Below, piece by piece: positions 25,059 through 32,754 of a DNA stretch of 64,000 bases. Origin of the DNA: Nitrobacter sp051535235 (GTDB lineage Bacteria; Pseudomonadota; Alphaproteobacteria; Rhizobiales; Xanthobacteraceae); the NCBI RefSeq assembly GCF_051535235.1, contig NZ_JBPPLZ010000001.1:434001-498000 (forward strand). The letters run 5' to 3'. A program made the position numbers and the translations under genes. The notes beneath the pieces were generated by a model, which searched no databases, was not told where the DNA came from, and saw only the letters and a list, made by a program, of their open reading frames with translations. Within the stretch, counting starts at the first letter, position 1; every line of letters begins with the position of its first letter.

Positions 25059-26690
25059 TCATCCCGCCCGCGCCAGCGCGCCGTCGATCATCGCGATGGC
25101 ATTCTGCAAGCCATAGACCGCGACGAACGAACCGAAGCGCGGTCCCTTCTCCTGTCCGAGCAGCACCTGATAGAGCATGTTGAACCAGTCCAGCGAGACG
25201 CCGGGGCGGCCGTCCTTGGCCAGCTTCTTGTGGTTGAGAAAGGGTTCGCGCCGGCCGATCTCATAGACCACGTTCTGAATGTCTTCGGCCGAGGCATCTT
25301 CGGGCAATTGCGACAGCGCATCGCGCAGGTCCTGCAGCGCGGCGCGCTCGCTTCCCGTCGGCTCGCGGAATTTTTTCGCCGGCGCCACGAAGTCGCGGTA
25401 ATAGTTGATGGCGTAGCCGACCAGCGCATCGAGCTTCGGATGGGTCTGCGGCGTGACGCCGGGACGATAGCGGCCGATGAAGCCCCACAGGGTTTCGGCA
25501 TTCTCCGCATTCGATGACGACACCAGCGTCAGCAGCAACTGGAACGTGACCGGCATGTCGGCCTCGGGCGGCCGGCCGGCATGAATGTGCCAGACCGGGT
25601 TGGCGAGCTGCTGCCTTGGGTCCTGATGCGGATAGCCTTCCAGGAACTGCTGGTAGTCGTCGACGTTGCGCGGGATCACGTCGAAATGCAGCCGCTTCGC
25701 CGCTTTCGGTTCGCGGTACATGAACAGCGACAGCGATTCCGGCGAGGCGTAGCGCAGCCATTCGTCGATGGTCAGGCCGTTTCCCTTCGACTTGGAAATC
25801 TTCTGGCCCTTGTCGTCGAGGAACAGTTCGTAGTTGAAGCCTTCCGGCGGCGTGCCGCCGAGCGCGGAACAGATCTTGCCCGACAGCTTGACCGAATCGA
25901 TCAGGTCCTTGCCCGCCATTTCATAATCAACCCCGAGAGCGGTCCAGCGCATCGCCCAGTCCGGCTTCCACTGCAATTTGCAGTGTCCGCCGGTGACGGG
26001 AACCGTGACGCGCTCGTTGGTTTCGGGATCGTCATAGGAGACGGTGCCGGCTTTCGCGTCGTGCGCCACGATCGGCACCTGCAGCACCACGCCGGTGCGC
26101 GGGCAAATGGGCAGGAACGGCGAATAGCTCGCGGCGCGTTCCTCGCGCAAGCTGGGCAGCATGATCGCCATCACCCTGTCGATATTTTCGAGCACCTTCA
26201 GAAGCGTGGCGTCGAAACGGCCCGAGGTGTAGTAGGCGGTCGAACTGGCGAATTCGTAGTCGAAGCCGAAGGTGTCGAGGAAGGCGCGCAGGCGCGCATT
26301 GTTGTGTTCGCCGAAGCTGTCATGCGTGCCGAAGGGGTCGCGGACCTGCGTCAAAGGCTTGCCGAGATCCTGCGCCAGCAGCTCCTTGTTGGGCACATTG
26401 TCCGGCACCTTGCGCAGGCCGTCCATGTCGTCGGAAAACGCCAGCAGCCGCGTCCTGATCCGGTCTTCGGTCAGCACCCGGAAGGCGTGACGCACCATGG
26501 TGGTGCGCGCGACCTCGCCGAAAGTGCCGATATGCGGCAGCCCGGAGGGACCGTAGCCGGTCTCGAACAGCACCTCGTCCTTCGGTGTCTTCTTCAGGCG
26601 CGCGACGATCTGCTTCGCCTGCTCGAACGGCCACGCATTGGATTGTTCGGCGAGGCCGCGCAGATCGCTCGCTGATATAACGTCTGACAT
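25059..26690 (-). CDS. lysK: Lysyl-tRNA synthetase, class I
   Basis: 543 residues. Class I lysyl-tRNA synthetase, the archaeal/alphaproteobacterial form, unrelated to class II LysS. The HIGH-type motif appears as GPSGLPHIGTFGEVAR and the KMSKS-type motif as GQKISKSKGNGL; FSDDMDGLRKVPDN is typical of LysK. The C-terminal alpha-helical cage domain follows. The enzyme charges tRNA-Lys in the cytoplasm. A strong terminator follows. The gene just upstream (same strand) encodes a periplasmic binding protein and is separated by 45 bases, so co-transcription is possible but functionally unexplained. Confidence 0.96.
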   Translation of the reverse strand: MSDVISASDLRGLAEQSNAWPFEQAKQIVARLKKTPKDEVLFETGYGPSGLPHIGTFGEVARTTMVRHAFRVLTEDRIRTRLLAFSDDMDGLRKVPDNVPNKELLAQDLGKPLTQVRDPFGTHDSFGEHNNARLRAFLDTFGFDYEFASSTAYYTSGRFDATLLKVLENIDRVMAIMLPSLREERAASYSPFLPICPRTGVVLQVPIVAHDAKAGTVSYDDPETNERVTVPVTGGHCKLQWKPDWAMRWTALGVDYEMAGKDLIDSVKLSGKICSALGGTPPEGFNYELFLDDKGQKISKSKGNGLTIDEWLRYASPESLSLFMYREPKAAKRLHFDVIPRNVDDYQQFLEGYPHQDPRQQLANPVWHIHAGRPPEADMPVTFQLLLTLVSSSNAENAETLWGFIGRYRPGVTPQTHPKLDALVGYAINYYRDFVAPAKKFREPTGSERAALQDLRDALSQLPEDASAEDIQNVVYEIGRREPFLNHKKLAKDGRPGVSLDWFNMLYQVLLGQEKGPRFGSFVAVYGLQNAIAMIDGALARAG

Positions 26691-26735
26691 TCCATTCTCC
26701 GGGCACGCGGCATCATCCGCTGCGCCACATCAGGT

Positions 26736-27632
26736 TTAAAACGGGCTGACGGAAAAATACCGCAGCCACAGGTCGGTGTAGCGGCCTTTTTCCCAGATCC
26801 GGAACAGCGCCCAGTTCAGCGCCTGGCGCAGCACGTCGTTGCCCTTCTTCACCGCGATGCCGACGCCTTCGCCGAAATAGCGGCTCTCGACGAACGGGCC
26901 GCCGCTGAACGCGCAGCAGCCTTCCGAATCGGTGCCATTGATCCAGAACGCCAGTCCGATGGCGTCGCCGAAGATGAAGTCGACCTCGCCCTTCCGCAGC
27001 GCCTGCCGCAGCGCCTCGTCATTCGGATAGGCATGCAGTTCGGCGTCGGTGAAGAAAGCCTTGAGATAGGCCTCGTGCGCGGAGCCTGCGATCACGCCGA
27101 CCTTCTTGCCCTCGAGATATTCCGGGCGCACCTCGGGTATCACGGCGTCGCGCCGCGACACGAATCGCGCCGGCGGCCGATAGTACGGATCGGTGAAGTC
27201 CACCCGCTTCCGCAACTCCGGCGTCACCGCCAGCGATGCGATGATGGCGTCGCCGCGGTTGCTGGTGAGTGCGTCCACCAGCGTCTCGAAGCGCCGCATC
27301 TGGATCGTGCAGGTGACCTTGATCTCGTCGCAAAGGGCGCGCGCCAGGTCGACATTGAAGCCGGCCGGATTGCCGTCGGGGCCGGTGAAGTTGAAGGGCG
27401 GATAGTCGGTCTCGGTCAGAAAGCGAATCACGCTCAGGCGGGACAGTTCGGGCCGGTCCGGACGGCGACGCGGATCCCAGAAGCCCGGCACCGCCTGCGG
27501 CGCGACGGCCGAGGTCTTCGCCGCGGCGGTCGTTGCCGCCGCTTGCGCGCGCGCGCCGTCCGTCGCCGCGCCTGAAATCAGGAGCGCGCAAGCGACCAGC
27601 AGGCAACCCAGCGTCGTCGCGCGGCTGCGCAT
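26736..27632 (-). CDS. Periplasmic amino-acid-type solute-binding protein (family 3)
   Basis: 298 residues from the ATG at 27632, which gives a clean signal peptide (LLVACALLISGAATDGARAQ). An alanine-rich linker is followed by the SBP_bac_3 fold: FLTETDYPPFNFTGPDGNPA, GFNVDLARALCDEIKV, DAIIASLAVTPELRKRVDFT and KVGVIAGSAHEAYLK are the standard blocks. A two-cysteine EGCCAF segment is unusual. No permease or ATPase gene adjoins it, so it is an orphan binding protein or signals to another system. Ligand unknown. An upstream ATG at 27671 lacks a ribosome-binding site. Confidence 0.85.
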   Translation of the reverse strand: MRSRATTLGCLLVACALLISGAATDGARAQAAATTAAAKTSAVAPQAVPGFWDPRRRPDRPELSRLSVIRFLTETDYPPFNFTGPDGNPAGFNVDLARALCDEIKVTCTIQMRRFETLVDALTSNRGDAIIASLAVTPELRKRVDFTDPYYRPPARFVSRRDAVIPEVRPEYLEGKKVGVIAGSAHEAYLKAFFTDAELHAYPNDEALRQALRKGEVDFIFGDAIGLAFWINGTDSEGCCAFSGGPFVESRYFGEGVGIAVKKGNDVLRQALNWALFRIWEKGRYTDLWLRYFSVSPF

Positions 27633-27691
27633 CAATCTTTCGTTGGCGGAGACGGTAATATGTGGTTGCATCGAGCGGGGCTTTTCGTCAG

Positions 27692-28477
27692 TCAGACATC
27701 GATCGCTCCGATGTATACGGCCTTGACGACGGCGTGCAGCTTGTTGCTAGCGCCCAGCTTTCGTTTCGCATTTTCGATGTGGGTTTGGACAGTGTCTGTC
27801 GAGATTGAAAGGATATCCGAAGTTTCTTCCATGGTCTTCCCGCGCGCTGCCCAAGACAAAACGTCGCGCTCTCTATCTGTTAATGTCACTTCGAATAAAG
27901 GACGTCCTGCGTCGTCAGCGAACCGCATTCGTGATTTCATACGATCCGCCAACAAATCGACAGCACGTTGTAAGAAGTAGATTGCCACAACATGAAGCTC
28001 ATGCCGCTTCTGTGATAGAAGGAATTGTAGTTTTTGCACTGGATCGCGCCAGAAGAGGACGCATAGCGTTAAATTTGGGCGGCCAAGCGGATCGGCATAG
28101 TGGAAAGGAATAACAAATCCATCAGTGAAGCCATGATCCCGTGCCGCCTCCATGGTTTTTATAGCGCCGGGTTTACGACGACCGACCCGGTCGGGCAATT
28201 TCACTTTCCCCCAAGTGAAGGGAAGATTTCGTCGCCGTACCACAGGCAGCATCGGGTCAACGTGCACAAAGTTATTTTGCCGATATTCCCGCTCCCACGC
28301 CTGGCTAACAGTTCCCAGCGATAAAGGGTTGTCGATATCGGGCTGGCCGGCATCCAAAAAGTTGAATTCCGCGAAACCAAAATCCTCAATGATAGCCTGA
28401 AATCTCGCCATGAGATCGCTCACGGCGTTGCAGGTCTCAATTTCCCCAATGACGTTTTCTACGTCCATCTCAAACAT
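27692..28477 (-). CDS. luxR: LuxR-family acyl-homoserine-lactone-responsive regulator
   Basis: 261 residues. The N-terminal autoinducer-binding domain keeps the canonical ligand-pocket residues: Trp and Tyr in AWEREYRQNNF, Asp-Pro in VHVDPMLP, Trp in LPFTWGKV and Gly in DHGFTDGFVIPFH. The C-terminal LuxR HTH (about 195-255) has LTDRERDVLSWAARGKT and STDTVQTHIENAKRKL. So it should bind an AHL and DNA. It is divergent from luxI 72 bp away; an 18-bp palindrome overlaps its first codon. An ATG three codons downstream (28468) is an alternative start that would free the palindrome. Codon use is A/T-richer than the neighbours. Confidence 0.93.
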   Translation of the reverse strand: MFEMDVENVIGEIETCNAVSDLMARFQAIIEDFGFAEFNFLDAGQPDIDNPLSLGTVSQAWEREYRQNNFVHVDPMLPVVRRRNLPFTWGKVKLPDRVGRRKPGAIKTMEAARDHGFTDGFVIPFHYADPLGRPNLTLCVLFWRDPVQKLQFLLSQKRHELHVVAIYFLQRAVDLLADRMKSRMRFADDAGRPLFEVTLTDRERDVLSWAARGKTMEETSDILSISTDTVQTHIENAKRKLGASNKLHAVVKAVYIGAIDV

Positions 28478-28493
28478 CCCGCATTTACGGGAT
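28476..28493. promoter_or_regulatory. lux-box-like palindrome between luxR and luxI
   Basis: ATCCCGCATTTACGGGAT is a perfect 6-6-6 inverted repeat (ATCCCG / CGGGAT) of the size of LuxR-type operators. Its centre is about 65 bp before the luxI ATG (28550). It overlaps the luxR start codon, so binding could activate luxI and repress luxR. Confidence 0.65.
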
Positions 28494-28549
28494 ACCAGTT
28501 CCCTTTGAACACTAGCAGATATTCCCCCGGGGAAAAGGGGGAGGGAAGG

Positions 28550-29194
28550 ATGAGATGCAATGCAGTATTTGGCCGGGAGGCCGATCTTGGCGGGGCTTTA
28601 GCAATCGACCTGATGAGATTTCGCAAGCGTCTTTTCGTTGATCAGTTTGGATGGAATTTGTCGGTCGCCGGCGATTGTGAACGCGACCAATTCGATAACC
28701 ATCACGCTATCTACTGCGCGTTGTTCTGCGATGATGTGTTGGCCGGAATGTTTCGGTTGGTCCGGACGGACAACCCTTATCTGTCCCGCGTCGTGTTCCC
28801 GAACCTTGCTCAACTGGGCAGCTATCCGGTGCGCTTAGATGTGTGGGAGGTCAGTCGTTTCGGTGTGATGCATCCAAATTTGCGCATTGCATCAGCGGCC
28901 AATCACGCACTGATGATTTATTTTGCTCTCCGTTTGGACGTGCGGGCACTCGTTGGTGTCACCGACGTTCGATATGAACGCGCCCTTCGCCACCTGGGCA
29001 TCAACACGCGGCGCTACGGCCATCCCGCCACAGTTGGCATCGATCACGCAGGCAATCCAATCCAGGCCGTAGCCGGCGAAATATTACTTTCGCAGCAGAG
29101 CAATGCAAAAATCCAATATTTCATCGACCTCGCGGAGCGGATGGACATTCAAGATGCCTCACATGTTTTCGGATATCAGCGCGTTTCGGCGTGA
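28550..29194 (+). CDS. luxI: Acyl-homoserine-lactone synthase (LuxI family)
   Basis: 214 residues from the ATG at 28550, preceded by GGGGGAGGGAAGG. It makes an N-acyl-homoserine lactone from S-adenosylmethionine and an acyl donor. The invariant family residues are present: RFRKRLFVDQFGWNL (Arg, Phe, Trp), ERDQFDNHHAIY (Asp pair), MFRLVRTD (Arg) and the WEVSRFGV block (Glu, Arg). The acyl chain (straight, branched, aryl or unsaturated) cannot be predicted from this reading. The 3' end overlaps the start of a cytochrome P450 gene, implying co-translation. The gene is A/T-richer than the flanks, like its neighbours. Confidence 0.95.
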   Translation: MRCNAVFGREADLGGALAIDLMRFRKRLFVDQFGWNLSVAGDCERDQFDNHHAIYCALFCDDVLAGMFRLVRTDNPYLSRVVFPNLAQLGSYPVRLDVWEVSRFGVMHPNLRIASAANHALMIYFALRLDVRALVGVTDVRYERALRHLGINTRRYGHPATVGIDHAGNPIQAVAGEILLSQQSNAKIQYFIDLAERMDIQDASHVFGYQRVSA

Positions 29195-30452
29195 CCCACT
29201 TACGTTATTTCGAGATGTCGGTGAACAAGCGACGGCACCTCTAGTCAAGTTGAATCTCGGTCCTAGGCCGGTTTATCTGGTGACCGATCCGGGTCTGATT
29301 AAACCAATCTTCACGGCTACGGAACAGCGGATTGACAAGGGTTGGCTCGTTAAAAAGATGAGTGCCATCATCGGGAAAAATTCGTTGACGATGAGTGGTC
29401 CGCTACATCAAGCACGCCGTGCGGCCATTCACGCGCAACTCTCACGCGGCGTTTCTTCAAGCTACGTCCCATCGATTACAGCGATTATACGAGAAGCTAT
29501 AGTGAAAATGGTCGCTGTTGAGTCGTTTGAGGCTCACCAAACTATGTCAGCCTTAGCCTTACGAGTTATCTGCGATACGCTTTTTGGTCGCGGCGCTCTT
29601 TCTAGCGGTGATGAGGCGGCATTAATCAATGCGATTAAACTGGTTGAAGATGATCTTGCTGGCCGGATGTTTCAGGTTCTGCCTGACCTGCCATGGACGG
29701 CGATAAAGAAACGCCAACGGATGAAGACTAGTCGGAAGATTATGCTTGAAGTAGTTGAGCGAGCAAGGCGTCGTTCGCCCGGCGCGAGTATCCTGCAATC
29801 ACTAAACAGTCTAAAACTTTCGAACACTGCTTTGCGGGATGAAGTTTTGCTGATTATGCTTGCTGGTCATCATACAACCGGTTCAGCGGCAGCCTGGCTC
29901 CTGTATCATCTAGCGACCACACCTAGCCTTGCTGCAAAGCTGGCCGAGGAGGCTGCGATAGTCACCGATGTGCAAGGTGACATTAGCCCTGTAATGCTGA
30001 ACCGGGCGAAGATTAGTCGCGCCACCGCCTTTGAGATACTGCGTCTGTACCCTTCAGCCTACTGGTATGCCCGCGAAACCAAACAATCCATGACGCTGGC
30101 CGGAATTAAGATACGTACGGGAACTTCCTTGATTGTCAGTCCGTGGCATCTTCATCGCGACGGTCGTTATTGGATTGATCCTTTGAAGTTCGATCTTAAT
30201 CGCGCTCATTTAGCCAACAAAGCCTTCGTTCCGTTCGGCACTGGCCCAAGAGCGTGTGTGGGGTTAGGGCTTGCAATGATGGAGTTACAAATCCTTGCGC
30301 TTCAAGTTGCATCGAGCTGCGAGCTTATCATTAAGTCTGCTACGCCGCTGCCAAATCCGAAGCCATCGATTACCCTAGTTCCTCCGGCGATTGAGATAGG
30401 CGCACTTCCACATGGTGCAGGCAACCAACGATTATCTCGATTGATCGCTTAA
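29154..30452 (+). CDS. Cytochrome P450, overlapping luxI
   Basis: 432 residues from the ATG at 29154 (ATGs at 29103 and 29163 are alternatives). All P450 hallmarks are present: I-helix LAGHHTTGSAA (oxygen-activation threonine), K-helix EILR (ExxR), and the heme-binding loop FVPFGTGPRACVGLGLA with the thiolate cysteine near residue 368. No membrane anchor, so it is a soluble bacterial-type enzyme needing an external ferredoxin/reductase, which is not encoded here. It starts about 40 bases before luxI ends, so the two proteins are almost certainly made together; the substrate may be the AHL or its acyl precursor (inference). Codon use is clearly A/T-richer than the window's average. Confidence 0.93.
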   Translation: MPHMFSDISAFRRDPLTLFRDVGEQATAPLVKLNLGPRPVYLVTDPGLIKPIFTATEQRIDKGWLVKKMSAIIGKNSLTMSGPLHQARRAAIHAQLSRGVSSSYVPSITAIIREAIVKMVAVESFEAHQTMSALALRVICDTLFGRGALSSGDEAALINAIKLVEDDLAGRMFQVLPDLPWTAIKKRQRMKTSRKIMLEVVERARRRSPGASILQSLNSLKLSNTALRDEVLLIMLAGHHTTGSAAAWLLYHLATTPSLAAKLAEEAAIVTDVQGDISPVMLNRAKISRATAFEILRLYPSAYWYARETKQSMTLAGIKIRTGTSLIVSPWHLHRDGRYWIDPLKFDLNRAHLANKAFVPFGTGPRACVGLGLAMMELQILALQVASSCELIIKSATPLPNPKPSITLVPPAIEIGALPHGAGNQRLSRLIA

Positions 30453-30620
30453 CTTCTCAGCGAATTCTAAGATGCGCAGGCGATCTTCGGTTTTTAGCTT
30501 AACGAAGATCTTGATCAAGCGGAGGCCGGTGGCTGCTGGGCTTTCGGCCAAAGGGTCGCCATCATTCATCTGTGCGAAAACTTGATATAAGCCCTGCAGC
30601 ATTTCTTCCTGATCATTCAT
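30432..30620 (-). CDS. Small hypothetical protein (62 aa) convergent with the P450 gene
   Basis: The frame gives MNDQEEMLQGLYQVFAQMND, then a proline/alanine turn and a helical KIFVKLKTEDRLRILEFAEK end. It has an even, protein-like composition and amphipathic pattern rather than the arginine-rich look of shadow frames. Its last codons overlap the P450 3' end by about 20 bases. I do not recognise the family. The start codon lies within a few bases of the start of the opposite small gene. A weak ribosome-binding site makes it uncertain. Confidence 0.45.
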   Translation of the reverse strand: MNDQEEMLQGLYQVFAQMNDGDPLAESPAATGLRLIKIFVKLKTEDRLRILEFAEKLSDQSR

Positions 30621-30639
30621 GGCAATCTCGGGACTCAAA

Positions 30640-30837
30640 ATGCAATCGCGCATTGATAAATTTGAGGCACTTGGCAGGGCTTTGGATGAGGCGTGCAAAC
30701 TTGCACAGCAACTCTATCTTGAACACCTTCCTTTCCTTCTGGAGATGGCCAAGCTCGAATTCTTTAGTGAGGTCGAGACGGACCTCACTATGAATGCACT
30801 ACCTAGTGCAGGAGAGCATCATTCTGTGAAGAGCTAA
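30640..30837 (+). CDS. Small hypothetical helical protein (65 aa)
   Basis: Reads MQSRIDKFEALGRALDEACK, then a LAQQLYLEHLPFLLEMAKLE segment with regular leucine spacing, predicting one long amphipathic helix or helical hairpin without a true membrane span. The LxxLLxMAxLE pattern reminds me of small conserved Bradyrhizobium-group proteins, but I cannot name the family. An ATG at 30619 would add seven residues. It is the last gene of the A/T-rich island; the next gene (SCO) is on the other strand 70 bases away. Confidence 0.5.
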   Translation: MQSRIDKFEALGRALDEACKLAQQLYLEHLPFLLEMAKLEFFSEVETDLTMNALPSAGEHHSVKS

Positions 30838-30906
30838 CACAACTGAGTTAACACTCAAAACGTTAATCCGTTAATATTTCAATATCGTTGGAGTTAATGA
30901 GGCTGC

Positions 30907-31518
30907 CTACAGATAACGCTTGAGATCGGCGGCAGCCGCGTCAGGCGAGCGGTTGAGATTGAACGGCGAGACGAAATTGCCGTCGCGATCCATCAGATAG
31001 ATCAGCGCGGTATGATCCATCGAGTACTCGCCGTCTTTCAGCGGAACCTTTTTGGCGAAGACCCGATATCCGGCCACGATCTTCGCGACCGCGGCCGCGT
31101 CGCCGGTCAGGCCTTTCAGGTGCGGATCGAAGCTGGACAGGTATTCCTTCATCGCCGCCTGGGTGTCGCGCTCCGGATCGACAGTCACGAAATAGGCATT
31201 GACGCGGTCGGCGTCCTTGCCCATCGCCCGCAGCACTTCCGACATTTCGAACAGCGAGGTCGGACAGACGTCGGGACAATGGGTGTAGCCGAAGAAGATC
31301 AGCGTCGGCCGGCCGATCAGATTCTTTTCGGTGACGCTCTGGCCGGTCTGGTCGATCAGGTGGAATGGACCGCCAATCTTCGCCGGCTGGGACTTGCCGA
31401 GCAGGTTGCCGCCAAACGGGCCGCCGCCGGTCAGCCAAAGAACCGCCGTGAGGCCGATTGCCAGGCTGCCGATGAAGGCCGCGAACACGGTCAGCGGGCG
31501 AGTAGCTCGATTTGCCAT
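30907..31518 (-). CDS. SCO1/SenC/PrrC-family copper chaperone
   Basis: 203 residues with an N-terminal membrane anchor (about 8-30). The thioredoxin-like fold carries the copper-binding CPDVCPTSL motif and the distal His in SMDHTALIY, the three ligands of SCO proteins. LIFFGYTHCPDVCP and VTVDPERDTQ are family blocks. SCO proteins deliver copper to the CuA site of cytochrome c oxidase or act as periplasmic thiol reductases. AAGGACATCTG precedes the ATG. A small membrane-protein gene lies upstream on the same strand. Confidence 0.93.
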   Translation of the reverse strand: MANRATRPLTVFAAFIGSLAIGLTAVLWLTGGGPFGGNLLGKSQPAKIGGPFHLIDQTGQSVTEKNLIGRPTLIFFGYTHCPDVCPTSLFEMSEVLRAMGKDADRVNAYFVTVDPERDTQAAMKEYLSSFDPHLKGLTGDAAAVAKIVAGYRVFAKKVPLKDGEYSMDHTALIYLMDRDGNFVSPFNLNRSPDAAAADLKRYL

Positions 31519-31530
31519 CAGATGTCCTTA

Positions 31531-31634
31531 GAGCATTTTCCGGCTGTGTGGAATTCGGATAGCCGCAAGAAAACGCTCGCGATTACGCCCGTTCCGATCA
31601 CAAAACCGGTATCCACTTTTGCGGAATCCGCGCT
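31531..31634. repeat. Interspersed repeat, family A-related
   Basis: Blocks GAGCATTTTCCGGCTGTGTG, CAAGAAAACGCTCGCG and AAAACCGGTATCCACTTTTG resemble the element at 41991-42134 (ATGCGTTTTCTTCGCG, AAAGGTGGATGCCGGTTTTG, GCATTTTC). It lies between the SCO gene and a small membrane-protein gene and may contain the SCO promoter. Confidence 0.65.
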
Positions 31635-31806
31635 AAAAGCAGGCGGCGATGCCGGAGGCCAGCATCTCGAAGAACACGGCGGTGCCGTAATGCGCCCACA
31701 GCGCCAGCGCTCCGAGCAGCAATGCCGCGCCGGCGGCTGCGCTGCATGCCACGATCATGGAGGCGAGACCCCGTTGCGAGGTCGCCATTTGCGCCGGGCG
31801 CTGCAT
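31633..31806 (-). CDS. Small single-span membrane protein (57 aa)
   Basis: From the ATG at 31806: a short polar N-terminus (MQRPAQMATSQRGLASM) then a long alanine/leucine-rich hydrophobic segment of about 25-30 residues (AAAGAALLLGALALWAHYG). I recognise only the general type, a small inner-membrane protein sometimes found next to cytochrome oxidase assembly genes in this group. The reading frame extends 13 codons further upstream. It lies upstream of the SCO gene on the same strand, separated by a repeat. Confidence 0.55.
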   Translation of the reverse strand: MQRPAQMATSQRGLASMIVACSAAAGAALLLGALALWAHYGTAVFFEMLASGIAACF

Positions 31807-31960
31807 GATTTTTCGCAATTCCCGTGAATAATCAACCCTCGTCAACCGGTGGACGCGACGCGGCCTGGCCGATCCGGTGAAGCTTCAGATAAGGCCAGTC
31901 GCGCCCTCAAGGCAAGCGCAACTGCCTCCGATCACGTCGTGATGAAGTGGCGGGGCCGCG

Positions 31961-32419
31961 TCAGTGTGCCGACGAGGCCTGAGCATCGAGATAGCACGGA
32001 CGGTACATGCCAGCGAGCTGGCGGCCGCGCAGGAAGATCATGCGCCGCGTCAAGCCGCCGCGCTGTTGAATCCAGCGCCGCACCGCGGAAGGGTACATCA
32101 GATAGAGCATGTGGGTCGCTTCGGGATTGGTCACGGCCCGACCGTCGGATCCGATGTCCCAGGCGGCATGAAATCCGAGCGCGGCGTGCGACGTCACGCA
32201 GATCTTGTCGTGGGGAACCGCGCCGAGAACGATGGTGCAGGCCGATGCGCACAGCCCGTCGATGATGACGGACTGCCCTGAATTGCGAAGATTCTGATAT
32301 TTGTCGACGTAGGTTCCGATACGACCGCCCCGATCTTCCCCGATGCGGACAACGGCATGACTCGCCGCAACATGTCCCATCACCAGAACCGCTGCGAGCA
32401 ATCCTGTCACGACCCTCAT
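31961..32419 (-). CDS. Periplasmic ClpP-like (COG3904-type) hypothetical protein
   Basis: 152 residues from the ATG at 32419, with a clear signal peptide (LLAAVLVMGHVAASHA). The core contains VIIDGLCASACTIVLGAVP, followed by SHAALGFHAAW, an arrangement resembling the oxyanion strand, nucleophile helix and His of ClpP-fold serine proteases seen in uncharacterised periplasmic proteins. Here the CASAC motif has both Ser and Cys at the possible nucleophile position. The C-terminal WIQQRGGLTRRMIFLRG is basic. The frame is open about 98 codons upstream but that part looks non-coding. Confidence 0.7.
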   Translation of the reverse strand: MRVVTGLLAAVLVMGHVAASHAVVRIGEDRGGRIGTYVDKYQNLRNSGQSVIIDGLCASACTIVLGAVPHDKICVTSHAALGFHAAWDIGSDGRAVTNPEATHMLYLMYPSAVRRWIQQRGGLTRRMIFLRGRQLAGMYRPCYLDAQASSAH

Positions 32420-32754
32420 CGTCAGCCCCGATGTTGACCCCGAATCCGTTGGGCACCGTCGTGCGATTCCCAACCCCGGTAGCCTCCGGCGAGATCGGCG
32501 CTTTGTCCAGATGACTGCGCTCTCTCTTGTCAAATTCAAATCCAGTGTTGCCGACGCGCTGCACTTCGCGCGACCCGCGATCAGGATTGCGCGGAGCCTG
32601 ATCGCAGTCGCGTCCGCTATCGCGGCATACGCGTCAGGCAATCGTGGAACCGCCGCAGTGATATGGTTAATCTGAAAACGACCCGGGAACCTCGCCGGCT
32701 TTGCCGCATCCATGTCTTCAATAGCAGAGTTGTCTTAAAATCGGGAGCGATCGC
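32420..32754. other. Divergent intergenic region upstream of the ECF sigma gene
   Basis: 335 bases without a supported gene. It should hold the promoters of the ClpP-like gene (leftward) and the sigma factor (rightward). Near 32525 there is TTGTCAAATTCAAATCC, a partial match to repeat family C. A GGGAACC box at about 32685 is a possible ECF-type -35 element, but I could not find a convincing -10 partner at the proper spacing. Confidence 0.5.

Noticed and set aside
32420..32713. N-terminal extension of the ClpP-like protein by about 98 codons
   Set aside because: The extension would put a clear signal peptide in mid-protein, and its composition is not protein-like.
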